Source of the DNA: a bacterium
GTDB lineage: Bacteria > Planctomycetota > Planctomycetia > Kolteriales > Kolteriaceae
Direction of reading: 5' to 3'
DNA: 64,000 bases
Assembly (NCBI GenBank): GCA_019753235.1
Contig: JAIELF010000011.1
Span: forward strand, 124,001 to 188,000
In this document: in pieces, positions 8,470 to 15,800 of the stretch
Numbering within the stretch: the stretch's first letter is position 1
Layout: each line of letters opens with the position of its first letter
Program-made: the position numbers and the translations under genes
The notes under the pieces: model-generated
Told to the model about the DNA's origin: nothing
Databases searched by the model: none
Seen by the model: only the letters and a program-made list of their open reading frames with translations

Positions 8470-9663
8470 ATGCTCGAGTGGATCAATACGCGGTGGTTCC
8501 GGTTCGTTCACGGCAACAACCTGGTCTACAACACTTGCTGGGAAGATCCCCGGCTGGACCATGTCGCGCTTCAACTGACCCCCGAGGACCGGGTGCTGGT
8601 CATCACCAGTGCCGGCTGCAACGCCCTCGATTATGCGCTCAAGTCGCCGGCCCATGTTCACGCCGTCGACATGAATCCGCGTCAGAATGCTCTTTTGGAA
8701 TTGAAGAAGGCCGCCATCCGAAAGCTCGATTACGAAACCTTCTTCCAGATGTTCGGCGAGGGTCGGCTTCCATACGCTCCGCGCATCTACGATTCAAAAC
8801 TGCGCGATGTTCTGCCCGGACCGGCTCGGAAGTATTGGGATAAACATATTCGCTTTTTTTCGGGCGGAAGGCTTCGACCTAGCTTCTACTTTTGCGGCAC
8901 GTCGGGGCTCTTTGCCCGAACGATCAACTTTTATGTCGACCGGATCGCCAGTATCCGCGACGAAGTGATGGACATCCTCAATGCCCCCTCACTCGAAGTG
9001 CAGCGAGAGATCTACAACACCAAGCTCCGCGAAAAATTCTGGAAGCCTTACCTCCGTTGGCTTCTCAAACGGGACGCAACCCTGGCGATTGTCGGGGTCC
9101 CCAAGCCCCAACGATTGCAGGTCGAGAAAGACTACGAAGGAGGGATCGCGCGGTTCGTGGAAGATTGTCTCGATGCGGTCTTCGCGGACCTTCCGCTTGT
9201 CGATAATTATTTTTGGCGCGTCTATATGACGGGCCGATACACGCGGAATTGTTGCCCGGAATATTTAAAGGAAGCCAACTTTCACAAGCTGAAGGATGGA
9301 TTGGCGGACCGCGTCACCACCCACACCGCGTCGATCCTCGATTTTTTGAAGGCGTTTGATGGAAATATCTCTCGCTATGTTTTACTCGATCACATGGATT
9401 GGCTGAGTACGAACATGTACCCGATCCTCGAACAAGAATGGCAGGCGATCCTCGATAAGGCGACTCCGAACGCTCGTATTCTCTACCGCAGCGGCGGGCT
9501 GAAAGCGGATTTCGTCGACCGAGCCCGGGTTCGTTGGAATGGCTCGGCGACCTCCGTCGGGCAGGTGCTCCAATACAACACGCCGCTGGCGCAACAACTC
9601 CATGAAAAAGACCGCGTCCATACCTACGGCAGCTTTTACATTGCCGACTTGATCTCTGCGTAG
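8470..9663 (+). CDS. btaA: BtaA-like S-adenosylmethionine:diacylglycerol 3-amino-3-carboxypropyltransferase
   Basis: BtaA transfers the aminocarboxypropyl group of AdoMet to diacylglycerol, the first step to the betaine lipid DGTS. The 397-residue protein fits the DUF3419/BtaA family. Its start region reads [20 protein letters not shown], followed by [10 protein letters not shown], the AdoMet-binding [12 protein letters not shown], then [19 protein letters not shown] and FFQMFGEG, all characteristic of BtaA. LLDHMDWL lies in the C-terminal half. The ATG at 8470 is chosen because homology-like sequence begins there; the frame is open upstream to 8317 but that part is low complexity. The btaB-like gene follows after 76 bp. 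Expected location is the cytoplasmic membrane face. Confidence 0.85.
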   Translation: MLEWINTRWFRFVHGNNLVYNTCWEDPRLDHVALQLTPEDRVLVITSAGCNALDYALKSPAHVHAVDMNPRQNALLELKKAAIRKLDYETFFQMFGEGRLPYAPRIYDSKLRDVLPGPARKYWDKHIRFFSGGRLRPSFYFCGTSGLFARTINFYVDRIASIRDEVMDILNAPSLEVQREIYNTKLREKFWKPYLRWLLKRDATLAIVGVPKPQRLQVEKDYEGGIARFVEDCLDAVFADLPLVDNYFWRVYMTGRYTRNCCPEYLKEANFHKLKDGLADRVTTHTASILDFLKAFDGNISRYVLLDHMDWLSTNMYPILEQEWQAILDKATPNARILYRSGGLKADFVDRARVRWNGSATSVGQVLQYNTPLAQQLHEKDRVHTYGSFYIADLISA

Positions 9664-9739
9664 GGAGCCGAGTCGGTGACGGGTTTATCCCCACGCGAGT
9701 CTCGCGTCTACGAGGGCAAGCGACAAAGGAAACCGATCG

Positions 9740-10474
9740 ATGTCGATCCTTCGCGAATGGAAGGCCCTTTATCACATCGCCCTTTCCCCAATCCGCGGGG
9801 CAACCCATGCCGAGCGGTTAGAAAGCTTCTACCAGGGGCAAGCCGACGCGTACGACCAGTTCCGAAAGCATCTGCTCAAGGGTCGAGAGGAGATGTATTC
9901 CGCACTTCCCCTCGAGCCGGGCAATGTCATGATGGAACTGGGGGCCGGCACCGGACACAATCTCACTTTTCTGGGTGATCGGGTTCAGATTCCTCAAAAG
10001 ATCCACCTTGTTGATCTCTCTCGCTCCCTGCTGGACGTGGCGAACAAACGGATCGAATCGAACGGCTGGAAGCATGTCGAGGCACATGAGGCCGACGCCA
10101 CGACGTTTGTTCCACCCGAGGGAAAAGTCGATGTCGTGACGTTCTCTTATTCGTTGACGATGATTCCCGATTGGTTTGCGGCGATCGACCACGCGTACTC
10201 TTTGCTGAAGCCGGGCGGGGTGATCGGCGTGGTCGATTTCTACGTCGCGCGTAAGTATCCCGATGCTCCCAATAAGAAGCATGGTTGGTTCACCCGATCC
10301 TTTTGGCCTGTCTGGTTCAATCTCGACAATGTCTATCCGACAGCAGACCACATGCCGTACCTTCGGCGAAAGTTCGAAACGATCCACTTCGAAGAGTGTA
10401 AAGCGTGGATGAGGTATCTGCCCGGCCTGCGGGTCCCTTACTACATCTTTATCGGCCGCAAGCCTTCCTCTTGA
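9740..10474 (+). CDS. btaB: BtaB-like S-adenosylmethionine-dependent N-methyltransferase
   Basis: BtaB trimethylates diacylglycerylhomoserine to DGTS. This 244-residue class-I methyltransferase shows motif I MELGAGTGHN (about 70-79), an acidic post-I residue in HLVDLS, VVTFSYSLTMIPDW (motif IV region) and LLKPGGVIGVVDFY. The N-terminal helix ERLESFYQGQADAYDQFR and the C-terminal LRRKFETIHFEE and RVPYYIFIGRK match the BtaB type better than UbiE. Its place directly after a btaA-like gene on the same strand is the strongest functional evidence. The 3' end overlaps the convergent membrane-protein gene by 34 bp. Confidence 0.82.
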   Translation: MSILREWKALYHIALSPIRGATHAERLESFYQGQADAYDQFRKHLLKGREEMYSALPLEPGNVMMELGAGTGHNLTFLGDRVQIPQKIHLVDLSRSLLDVANKRIESNGWKHVEAHEADATTFVPPEGKVDVVTFSYSLTMIPDWFAAIDHAYSLLKPGGVIGVVDFYVARKYPDAPNKKHGWFTRSFWPVWFNLDNVYPTADHMPYLRRKFETIHFEECKAWMRYLPGLRVPYYIFIGRKPSS

Positions 10475-11202
10475 TGGTTCTCTTGACCGATCTTACGCGC
10501 GATCAGAGTCATTTCGGAGCCCATCTCTTCTTGGGCGGCTTGATTGAGAATCAGTCGAGCCTGCGCAGAGGACATCCCCTCTCGGCCAACCGCTCGAACC
10601 AGCGCATTCCAAAGCCAACTCGCCAAGCCGATGAGAACCAATGCAACCAGCAGCCCCGCGACGCCCGGAACGAGTTGAATCGACGGAGCCCAAGCCCTGC
10701 CCATGTACAAAAGAGGCAAAACCCAGCGAGCGATCGTTGCCAGCACGAAGCCCGAGGTAACGATGATCAACCATTCCCCTAGATCTTGCTGTGCACTTGC
10801 CATCGAGCCCGATCGTGACGACCGTTTGACATCGATCCGAGCACGTTGGAATCGATACGTCAGCGACGCGTAGATGATGAATGTGGCCGACAGACAGAGT
10901 TCTGCAAACGATAACTGTCGGCCAAACGAGGGAAGCACGCCCAGCCAATGCCCTGGAGAATCGGCCAAAATTGTCGCCAATAGAGCCAGCACGATCGGCG
11001 GCGTTAACGACCAGCCGATGCCAAAGATACTGATCGACGCCAAAAGCATCACCGTCCATTCCGGCATGATTCGGCACAGAGTGACAAGCCATACCAGGAA
11101 GACCGCTGCCGCCACCGCCGCGATCAGCGCGAAGCTGACCGTTTGAATCGAAGCATCCTTTTTCGATACGGTTGGCTTCGTCGTCGAAGGCGTCTCAACC
11201 AT
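10441..11202 (-). CDS. Integral membrane protein of unknown function
   Basis: The 253-residue protein has about six hydrophobic segments: two near residues 22-70, one around 85-120, and three in 145-220. A charged soluble tail follows (NQAAQEEMGSEMTLIARKIG). No conserved family motif is recognised. The chosen ATG at 11202 overlaps the prepilin peptidase stop by 8 bases (ATGGTTGA), indicating translational coupling; an ATG at 11223 also exists inside the upstream gene. It is the last gene of the aroK-prepilin peptidase-membrane protein run, so it may act with the peptidase, but this is inference. Confidence 0.75.
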   Translation of the reverse strand: MVETPSTTKPTVSKKDASIQTVSFALIAAVAAAVFLVWLVTLCRIMPEWTVMLLASISIFGIGWSLTPPIVLALLATILADSPGHWLGVLPSFGRQLSFAELCLSATFIIYASLTYRFQRARIDVKRSSRSGSMASAQQDLGEWLIIVTSGFVLATIARWVLPLLYMGRAWAPSIQLVPGVAGLLVALVLIGLASWLWNALVRAVGREGMSSAQARLILNQAAQEEMGSEMTLIARKIGQENHQEEGLRPIKM

Positions 11203-12310
11203 GGGCGGGGGTCTCCATACCAAACAGGAGCATTTTGATCGCCTGGATCAAACTCGCGACGGCAACCAGCACCACCACCATTCCCCCGGCCATGAAGATC
11301 ACGATCCCTGCATGTTCAAAGATCTCGGCCGTCTGCTGCCAAAGAGGAGCCCAACCAAGCACACAACCCACCGCGGCAATCGAAAGATGCGGGCCGTAAG
11401 GAATCGCCTTCTGCCCACTGATCAAGTAGGCAAAGATTCCCACCACGGCGGCCGACACCGGCGCTAGAAAGAAGATCATGACCGCGGTTTGCCAACCGAC
11501 AAACGAACCGATCATTGCCATCAAGGTGACATCGCCGAACCCCATCGCTTCGACCCGAAAGATCCAACTGCAGATCGCGCGCACGACCCACACGGTCCCG
11601 CCTCCCACGAGCAACCCCACCATACCGGTGAGAAAGCCGAGCCAGGCATTCCAGTGATGTCGCCAATGTTCGTTGAAGCCGACCCGTGCCGACTCGAGCC
11701 AACCAGGGACGCTCTGCCAGCCAAGCTGATCCTCGAAGAATCGGCTCGAAAGGAGCCCTGTGCTAAAGCCGGGATCGGGATGGAATAACAATACCGGGTG
11801 AAGTTCAACATGCCAAAACGTTCCCAGACCGATGCCGAGAATCATGCCCGGCACCGTGACACTGTCGGGGATCATCATCCAATCGAAGTCGATGAACGTT
11901 GCCGCCACCAGCAGCAGCATCAAGATCGAATGGTAGATCCAAAGGGCTTGCAAATGGTTCTCCCAATAGTTGAAGGGATTGCGTGGAAAGACAAAGCCAG
12001 GCCCACCATGTCCTACTTGCCGAAAATAAAGATGGTAAAGCCCCACGATGAGGCTACACGTCAGAAGCTGAACCAGCATCGCACGACTACGAAGCGCGCT
12101 CCCGCACGCCCGACACTTTCGGCCGGCTAGAAAGAAACCGATAACGGGAATCGACCACGTCCACGGCAAAGAGGCGTGACAGTGAGAGCAGCGATCTCGC
12201 CCGGGCCAAAACAGGCTCCGGTAGAAGACCAAGCGGACGATCATCCGGTCTACGAGTAAGCCCGCCAGAAGGCCGACGGCGATCGCGATCGAATAACCCG
12301 CGAGATTCAT
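11195..12310 (-). CDS. A24-family prepilin peptidase (PilD-like)
   Basis: This aspartic membrane protease removes leader peptides from type IV pilin or pseudopilin precursors and often N-methylates the new terminus. In 371 residues it shows two CxxC pairs (RCSHC near 41 and KCRAC near 64) of the cytoplasmic methylase/zinc loop, and the two catalytic-Asp motifs: TFIDFDWMMIPD and GFGDVTLMAMIG. It is longer than the usual 250-290 residues because of extra loop sequence between the two catalytic regions (roughly residues 165-240). It starts inside the aroK stop (4-bp ATGA-type overlap) and overlaps the following membrane-protein gene. No pilin gene is nearby. Confidence 0.9.
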   Translation of the reverse strand: MNLAGYSIAIAVGLLAGLLVDRMIVRLVFYRSLFWPGRDRCSHCHASLPWTWSIPVIGFFLAGRKCRACGSALRSRAMLVQLLTCSLIVGLYHLYFRQVGHGGPGFVFPRNPFNYWENHLQALWIYHSILMLLLVAATFIDFDWMMIPDSVTVPGMILGIGLGTFWHVELHPVLLFHPDPGFSTGLLSSRFFEDQLGWQSVPGWLESARVGFNEHWRHHWNAWLGFLTGMVGLLVGGGTVWVVRAICSWIFRVEAMGFGDVTLMAMIGSFVGWQTAVMIFFLAPVSAAVVGIFAYLISGQKAIPYGPHLSIAAVGCVLGWAPLWQQTAEIFEHAGIVIFMAGGMVVVLVAVASLIQAIKMLLFGMETPAHG

Positions 12311-12840
12311 GAACGGAAACCTGCTTTCCGAAATCGCTCCTCAATCGTTCGCGCCAAGTCGAGAGGAGAGCTGTCATCGCTGGAAAGGGTAAGCCGGGCC
12401 ACCTCGCCGTACAAAGGCGTTCGCTGGGCGAGCATCTGTTCGATCTCGGCTCGGCCTCCCACCGCCGTTAGGTTCGGTCGACTGGCTCGATGCGCCTCGT
12501 CGGCCGATAGCCGAGCGTCGATCGTCGCGACCGACGCTTTCAACCAGACGGTGAACCCTTGTTTCAGCACGCGACGGTTCTCGGGAGATAAAACGATTCC
12601 TCCGCCCGTCGAGACAATCCAGAATGATTGACGTCCCAACTCCGCGAGCAGGCTCCGCTCGCGTCGGCGAAATCCCTCTTCGGTCTCTTTGGCGAAAATC
12701 TCGGCAATGGACTTTCGAGCGCGGGACTCGATAATCCTGTCCATCTCGGCAACCGCCCAGGGTGCTTCCATGATGTCAAGCAATCGTCTCGAAACGCTTG
12801 ATTTCCCCGTCCCGCGATACCCGACCAGATAAATGTTCAC
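12307..12840 (-). CDS. aroK: Shikimate kinase
   Basis: AroK phosphorylates shikimate at the 3-hydroxyl in chorismate synthesis. The 177-residue protein has the P-loop GYRGTGKSS at residues 7-15, the shikimate-binding MDRIIESR (Asp-x-x-Ile pattern), RRRE, and STGGGIVL, followed by the lid region around RPNL. It is the normal family length. The start codon overlaps the end of the fused aroDE gene by 4 bp and its stop overlaps the prepilin peptidase gene, so the three are translationally coupled. Confidence 0.95.
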   Translation of the reverse strand: MNIYLVGYRGTGKSSVSRRLLDIMEAPWAVAEMDRIIESRARKSIAEIFAKETEEGFRRRERSLLAELGRQSFWIVSTGGGIVLSPENRRVLKQGFTVWLKASVATIDARLSADEAHRASRPNLTAVGGRAEIEQMLAQRTPLYGEVARLTLSSDDSSPLDLARTIEERFRKAGFRS

Positions 12841-14363
12841 ACTTGGTCCTTCTTGGCCAGTCGAGCTTCGCGAAGCATTTTTCTCGCCGGCGAGAGTTCC
12901 TCTTCGACGAGTTGCTTCATGAGTCCAGCAGGGGGATCAACGCCGGTGAAGATCCGAAACTGCGCTTCCGCCTGGGCGGCGAACATCTCGACACCCGTCA
13001 CGATCTTCGCGCCGCGATCCTTCGCCAGCAACAGGAACTTGGTCATGATGGGATTGTATACCGTGTCGAAAAAGATCATTTTCTCACGCATCGCACTCTG
13101 TTGAATCGGCGTTTCGTCAACATCAGGATGCATGCCAAGCTTAGTGCAGTTGATAACGATCTCGGCCAGATGCGACTCGCGCATGCCCCAGTCGATGAAT
13201 TTGCAACCGACCGCGTGAGCCAAAGACTGCGCCCGGTCGGCCGAGCGATTCGCAACACTAACGATCGCGCCTGCCTGATGCAGCGAAAAGGCAATCGGCC
13301 GAGCGACGCCGCCGGCCCCCAGGATCAAAACATCGCGACCCGCGAATGCCTTGCTGTCGGACGGATCTTCTCCCATCGCGCGTAACAGTGACGCCATCGC
13401 CGCGGGGCCGTCCGTGTTGTAAAGCCGATACGCCCCATGGTCGTCGACATGAATCGTGTTGGCCGCCCCCGCCATCGCGACCAATTCATCCCCCGCCATG
13501 CCTCGCGAAACGATCGCCTCTTTATGCGGTATCGTGACCGACAACCCGCGGACCTCGGCGTGAGAAAGCTTGTCGAGAAACTTGGGCAGGACATGCTCGG
13601 TTACGCGAAAGGGCAAGTAAACCCGATTCATCCTGAGTTCGCGAAAAGCGGTGTTGTGCACCAGTGGGCTCATGCTGTGAGCAATCGGGTCGCCCATCAC
13701 GCCGAAGACTTCGGTCTTCGCGTTCACCTCGTTACCCCGATACAGCTCGTTCATTTGATCAAACGTCATCAAACCGGGGGCGACGATCCTTTCTGGATTG
13801 AAAGCACAGTACGTGAACGGGGCGCCGAACTTCGGCCCGAGTACCCGGCTTGCAATGCCGAACTCTCCCATGCATATGCCGACCGTCGGGACCTCGGCCT
13901 TGGCGATCATCCGAAGCATTTTGAAGTTGTCCGTGGCCTTCCCCGCCAAGCCGGCAATCTTGATCACGTCCGGATCGAGCTGGGAAAGGGACTGCCAGCA
14001 TTCCCCAAGATGCGGCATCTCGGTCATCTCGTGATGACTGACGATTCTTTTCGTGGGACCGAACCGTGGAATCTCGGCCGCGACGTCCGCTTCGAGATCG
14101 ACATAGTCAAAGCCGAGCGCGACGGCGGCCCGAAGAAGCTGCTGGCGTTTCTCCTCGGTACCATTCCAAATCCCGCCGTCTTCCTTCCGCCGAAGCGTCG
14201 CAATGACGGGGACTTTCTTCCGCTTGAGAATCTCACCGAGCCGGGGCTCATGCCGGAGAAAATCGAGGCGCAATTCCAGAAGCTTCGCCCCGCGGGCGAC
14301 CGCTTCATCCATTTCTTCCAGAAGCGTCTCATGACGCTGTCGAGCAATGATGGCGCAGAGCAT
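12837..14363 (-). CDS. aroDE: Bifunctional 3-dehydroquinate dehydratase (type I)/shikimate dehydrogenase
   Basis: This fused 508-residue enzyme converts 3-dehydroquinate to 3-dehydroshikimate and then, with NADPH, to shikimate. The N-terminal type I dehydratase (about 1-215) shows LELRLDFLR, IVSHHEM with the catalytic His, and DVIKIAGLAG with the Schiff-base Lys. The dehydrogenase half has GDPIAHSMSPLVHN, SVTIPHKEA with the catalytic Lys, AANTI, NTDGPAAM and the NADP loop LGAGGVARPIA. Such AroD-AroE fusions occur in planctomycetes, chlamydiae and plants. ATG at 14363 (MLCAIIARQRHE) is chosen over the upstream ATG at 14423. aroK follows with a 4-bp overlap, giving three consecutive pathway steps. 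Confidence 0.95.
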   Translation of the reverse strand: MLCAIIARQRHETLLEEMDEAVARGAKLLELRLDFLRHEPRLGEILKRKKVPVIATLRRKEDGGIWNGTEEKRQQLLRAAVALGFDYVDLEADVAAEIPRFGPTKRIVSHHEMTEMPHLGECWQSLSQLDPDVIKIAGLAGKATDNFKMLRMIAKAEVPTVGICMGEFGIASRVLGPKFGAPFTYCAFNPERIVAPGLMTFDQMNELYRGNEVNAKTEVFGVMGDPIAHSMSPLVHNTAFRELRMNRVYLPFRVTEHVLPKFLDKLSHAEVRGLSVTIPHKEAIVSRGMAGDELVAMAGAANTIHVDDHGAYRLYNTDGPAAMASLLRAMGEDPSDSKAFAGRDVLILGAGGVARPIAFSLHQAGAIVSVANRSADRAQSLAHAVGCKFIDWGMRESHLAEIVINCTKLGMHPDVDETPIQQSAMREKMIFFDTVYNPIMTKFLLLAKDRGAKIVTGVEMFAAQAEAQFRIFTGVDPPAGLMKQLVEEELSPARKMLREARLAKKDQV

Positions 14364-14451
14364 AGGTTCTTTATCGTGGTTCGCGTGTCGAGTGTCTTGA
14401 TTTATCCCATCGGCAAAGAACAAAGTGCCCGCAGCCGGCCCCTTCCGAGGG

Positions 14452-14985
14452 TCATGGCTTCTTCTCCGAATCGCTTTTCAGCAGAAATCGCTCGCCGACG
14501 GGGTGCTCGCGCCGTTCGATCGGCCCCTGGCAGCAATCGCACTCCTTCAGGTGGTACATCTGAATCGCACAGATTTCGCACCAATAATAGACCTCGTTCG
14601 GCTTCCCATCGACGAGCGAGAATCGATCGATCACTTCGAGCATCCGCAGATCTTCATGCCAACGACCCTTCACACGCATGGGCCGCTGTCGAACTTGTTC
14701 ATCGCGATAGAAAAAGAGCCCCGACTCGGTCGGCATCAAGGGATAGAGCTTGCCGCTCTCGGTTTCGATGGCGACAACATCATCGAGAGCCGGGTCTAGC
14801 ATCTCTCGACCCAATCTTTTCTTAATCGATGGTCCCAGGTAGACCGCTTGACCGTCGACTTCGATCACTCCCTCCGCGACGGGCGGCTGGGAAGGGTCGG
14901 CGACGGCCGTTGCGGATGGGGCTGGCCACCAAAACAAGCCTGCCACCATCATCAAGACGCCGGCCAACCAAGCGATTCGTTTCAC
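14452..14985 (-). CDS. Secreted or membrane-anchored protein with a cysteine-rich end, unknown function
   Basis: The 177-residue protein begins with a signal/anchor (VKRIAWLAGVLMMVAGLFWW). GTG at 14985 is preferred because TAGGAG lies about 8 nt upstream; longer in-frame starts reach 15117. The middle contains LYPLMPTESGLFFYRDEQ and VKGRWHEDLRML. Near the C-terminus there is a Cys/His cluster, YYWCEICAIQMYHLKECDCC, that could bind metal. Mature-protein families of this pattern are common in planctomycetes but I cannot name one. It lies 88 bp upstream of aroDE on the same strand; a functional link is unproven. Confidence 0.7.
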   Translation of the reverse strand: MKRIAWLAGVLMMVAGLFWWPAPSATAVADPSQPPVAEGVIEVDGQAVYLGPSIKKRLGREMLDPALDDVVAIETESGKLYPLMPTESGLFFYRDEQVRQRPMRVKGRWHEDLRMLEVIDRFSLVDGKPNEVYYWCEICAIQMYHLKECDCCQGPIERREHPVGERFLLKSDSEKKP

Positions 14986-15241
14986 GCTTTTTCTCCTACC
15001 GCAGGACGATGCCTGCGGACGTTCATCATCCATCATGTTCCAAAAGCAATCGTTCCTCACCGCGGAAGCCGACGGCCCCGAGCTTCGTCGGTGATACGGA
15101 ACCGCTCGTCGAGGCATCCACGACCCTTATCGAGCAAGCAACAACTGTATTGTTGCCGACCGAGGGGGACGCGACGAGCCCGCCGACCGGCAAAGAGCGG
15201 TTTCTTCATACGATAGGATCGATCAAAACTCGGAGGGAACA
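14986..15241. promoter_or_regulatory. Divergent promoter region upstream of pyrE with a leader hairpin
   Basis: This 256-bp region holds the pyrE promoter and that of the divergent secreted-protein gene. GCAACAA (15138-15144) pairs with TTGTTGC (15150-15156) across a 5-nt loop, 85 bp before pyrE. It could be a leader hairpin; there is no following T-run to make it a clear attenuator. Confidence 0.3.
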
Positions 15242-15793
15242 ATGGCCGATCACCGCGAGAATCTGGTTCGACTTTTGAAACGGGATGCTCTGCAGTTTGG
15301 TGATTTCGTTCTCGCGAGCGGCAAACGATCCCACTTTTACATCGATTGCCGAACCGTCACACTCTCGGCCGAGGGGGCCGCGGTCGTCGGTCAAGCGATC
15401 CTCGAACTTCTCGAACAGGAGACCTTCGACGCGGTCGGAGGAATGACGCTGGGGGCCGACCCGATTTTGTCGGCGGTCCTGACGGTGGCGGGCCTGCGAG
15501 GTCAAAGTCTTCGAGGCTTCATTGTTCGCAAAGAGGCCAAAGAGCATGGCACCGGTAAGCTGGTCGAAGGGCCGCTTCACCAAGGAGACCGCGTCATCAT
15601 CGTCGAGGACGTTTCCACCACCGGGGGATCAGCACTGAAAGCGGTTGATGCCGCGATCGCCGCCGGCGCGACGGTGGTTCGCGTCGTGACGCTGCTTGAT
15701 CGACAATCCGGAGCCCGCGAGGCATTCGAATCACGCGGGATTCCATTTTCGGCGCTGGCGACCTCAGCGGACCTTGGCTTGCCAACCAGTTGA
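15242..15793 (+). CDS. pyrE: Orotate phosphoribosyltransferase
   Basis: PyrE joins orotate and PRPP to make orotidine 5'-phosphate in de novo pyrimidine synthesis. The 183-residue protein shows GDFVLASGKRSHFYIDCR at the N-terminus, the flexible loop region RKEAKEHGTG, and the PRPP-binding motif VIIVEDVSTTGGSALKA. GGAGGG is 3 nt before the ATG. The gene is single, with its 3' end converging on the DUF4159 gene after 7 bp. No other pyrimidine gene is nearby. Confidence 0.95.
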   Translation: MADHRENLVRLLKRDALQFGDFVLASGKRSHFYIDCRTVTLSAEGAAVVGQAILELLEQETFDAVGGMTLGADPILSAVLTVAGLRGQSLRGFIVRKEAKEHGTGKLVEGPLHQGDRVIIVEDVSTTGGSALKAVDAAIAAGATVVRVVTLLDRQSGAREAFESRGIPFSALATSADLGLPTS

Positions 15794-15800
15794 TCGGGCT

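Noticed and set aside
13437..14825. 462-codon plus-strand frame opposite aroDE
   Set aside because: It overlaps the well-supported AroDE frame on the other strand and shows no conserved motifs.
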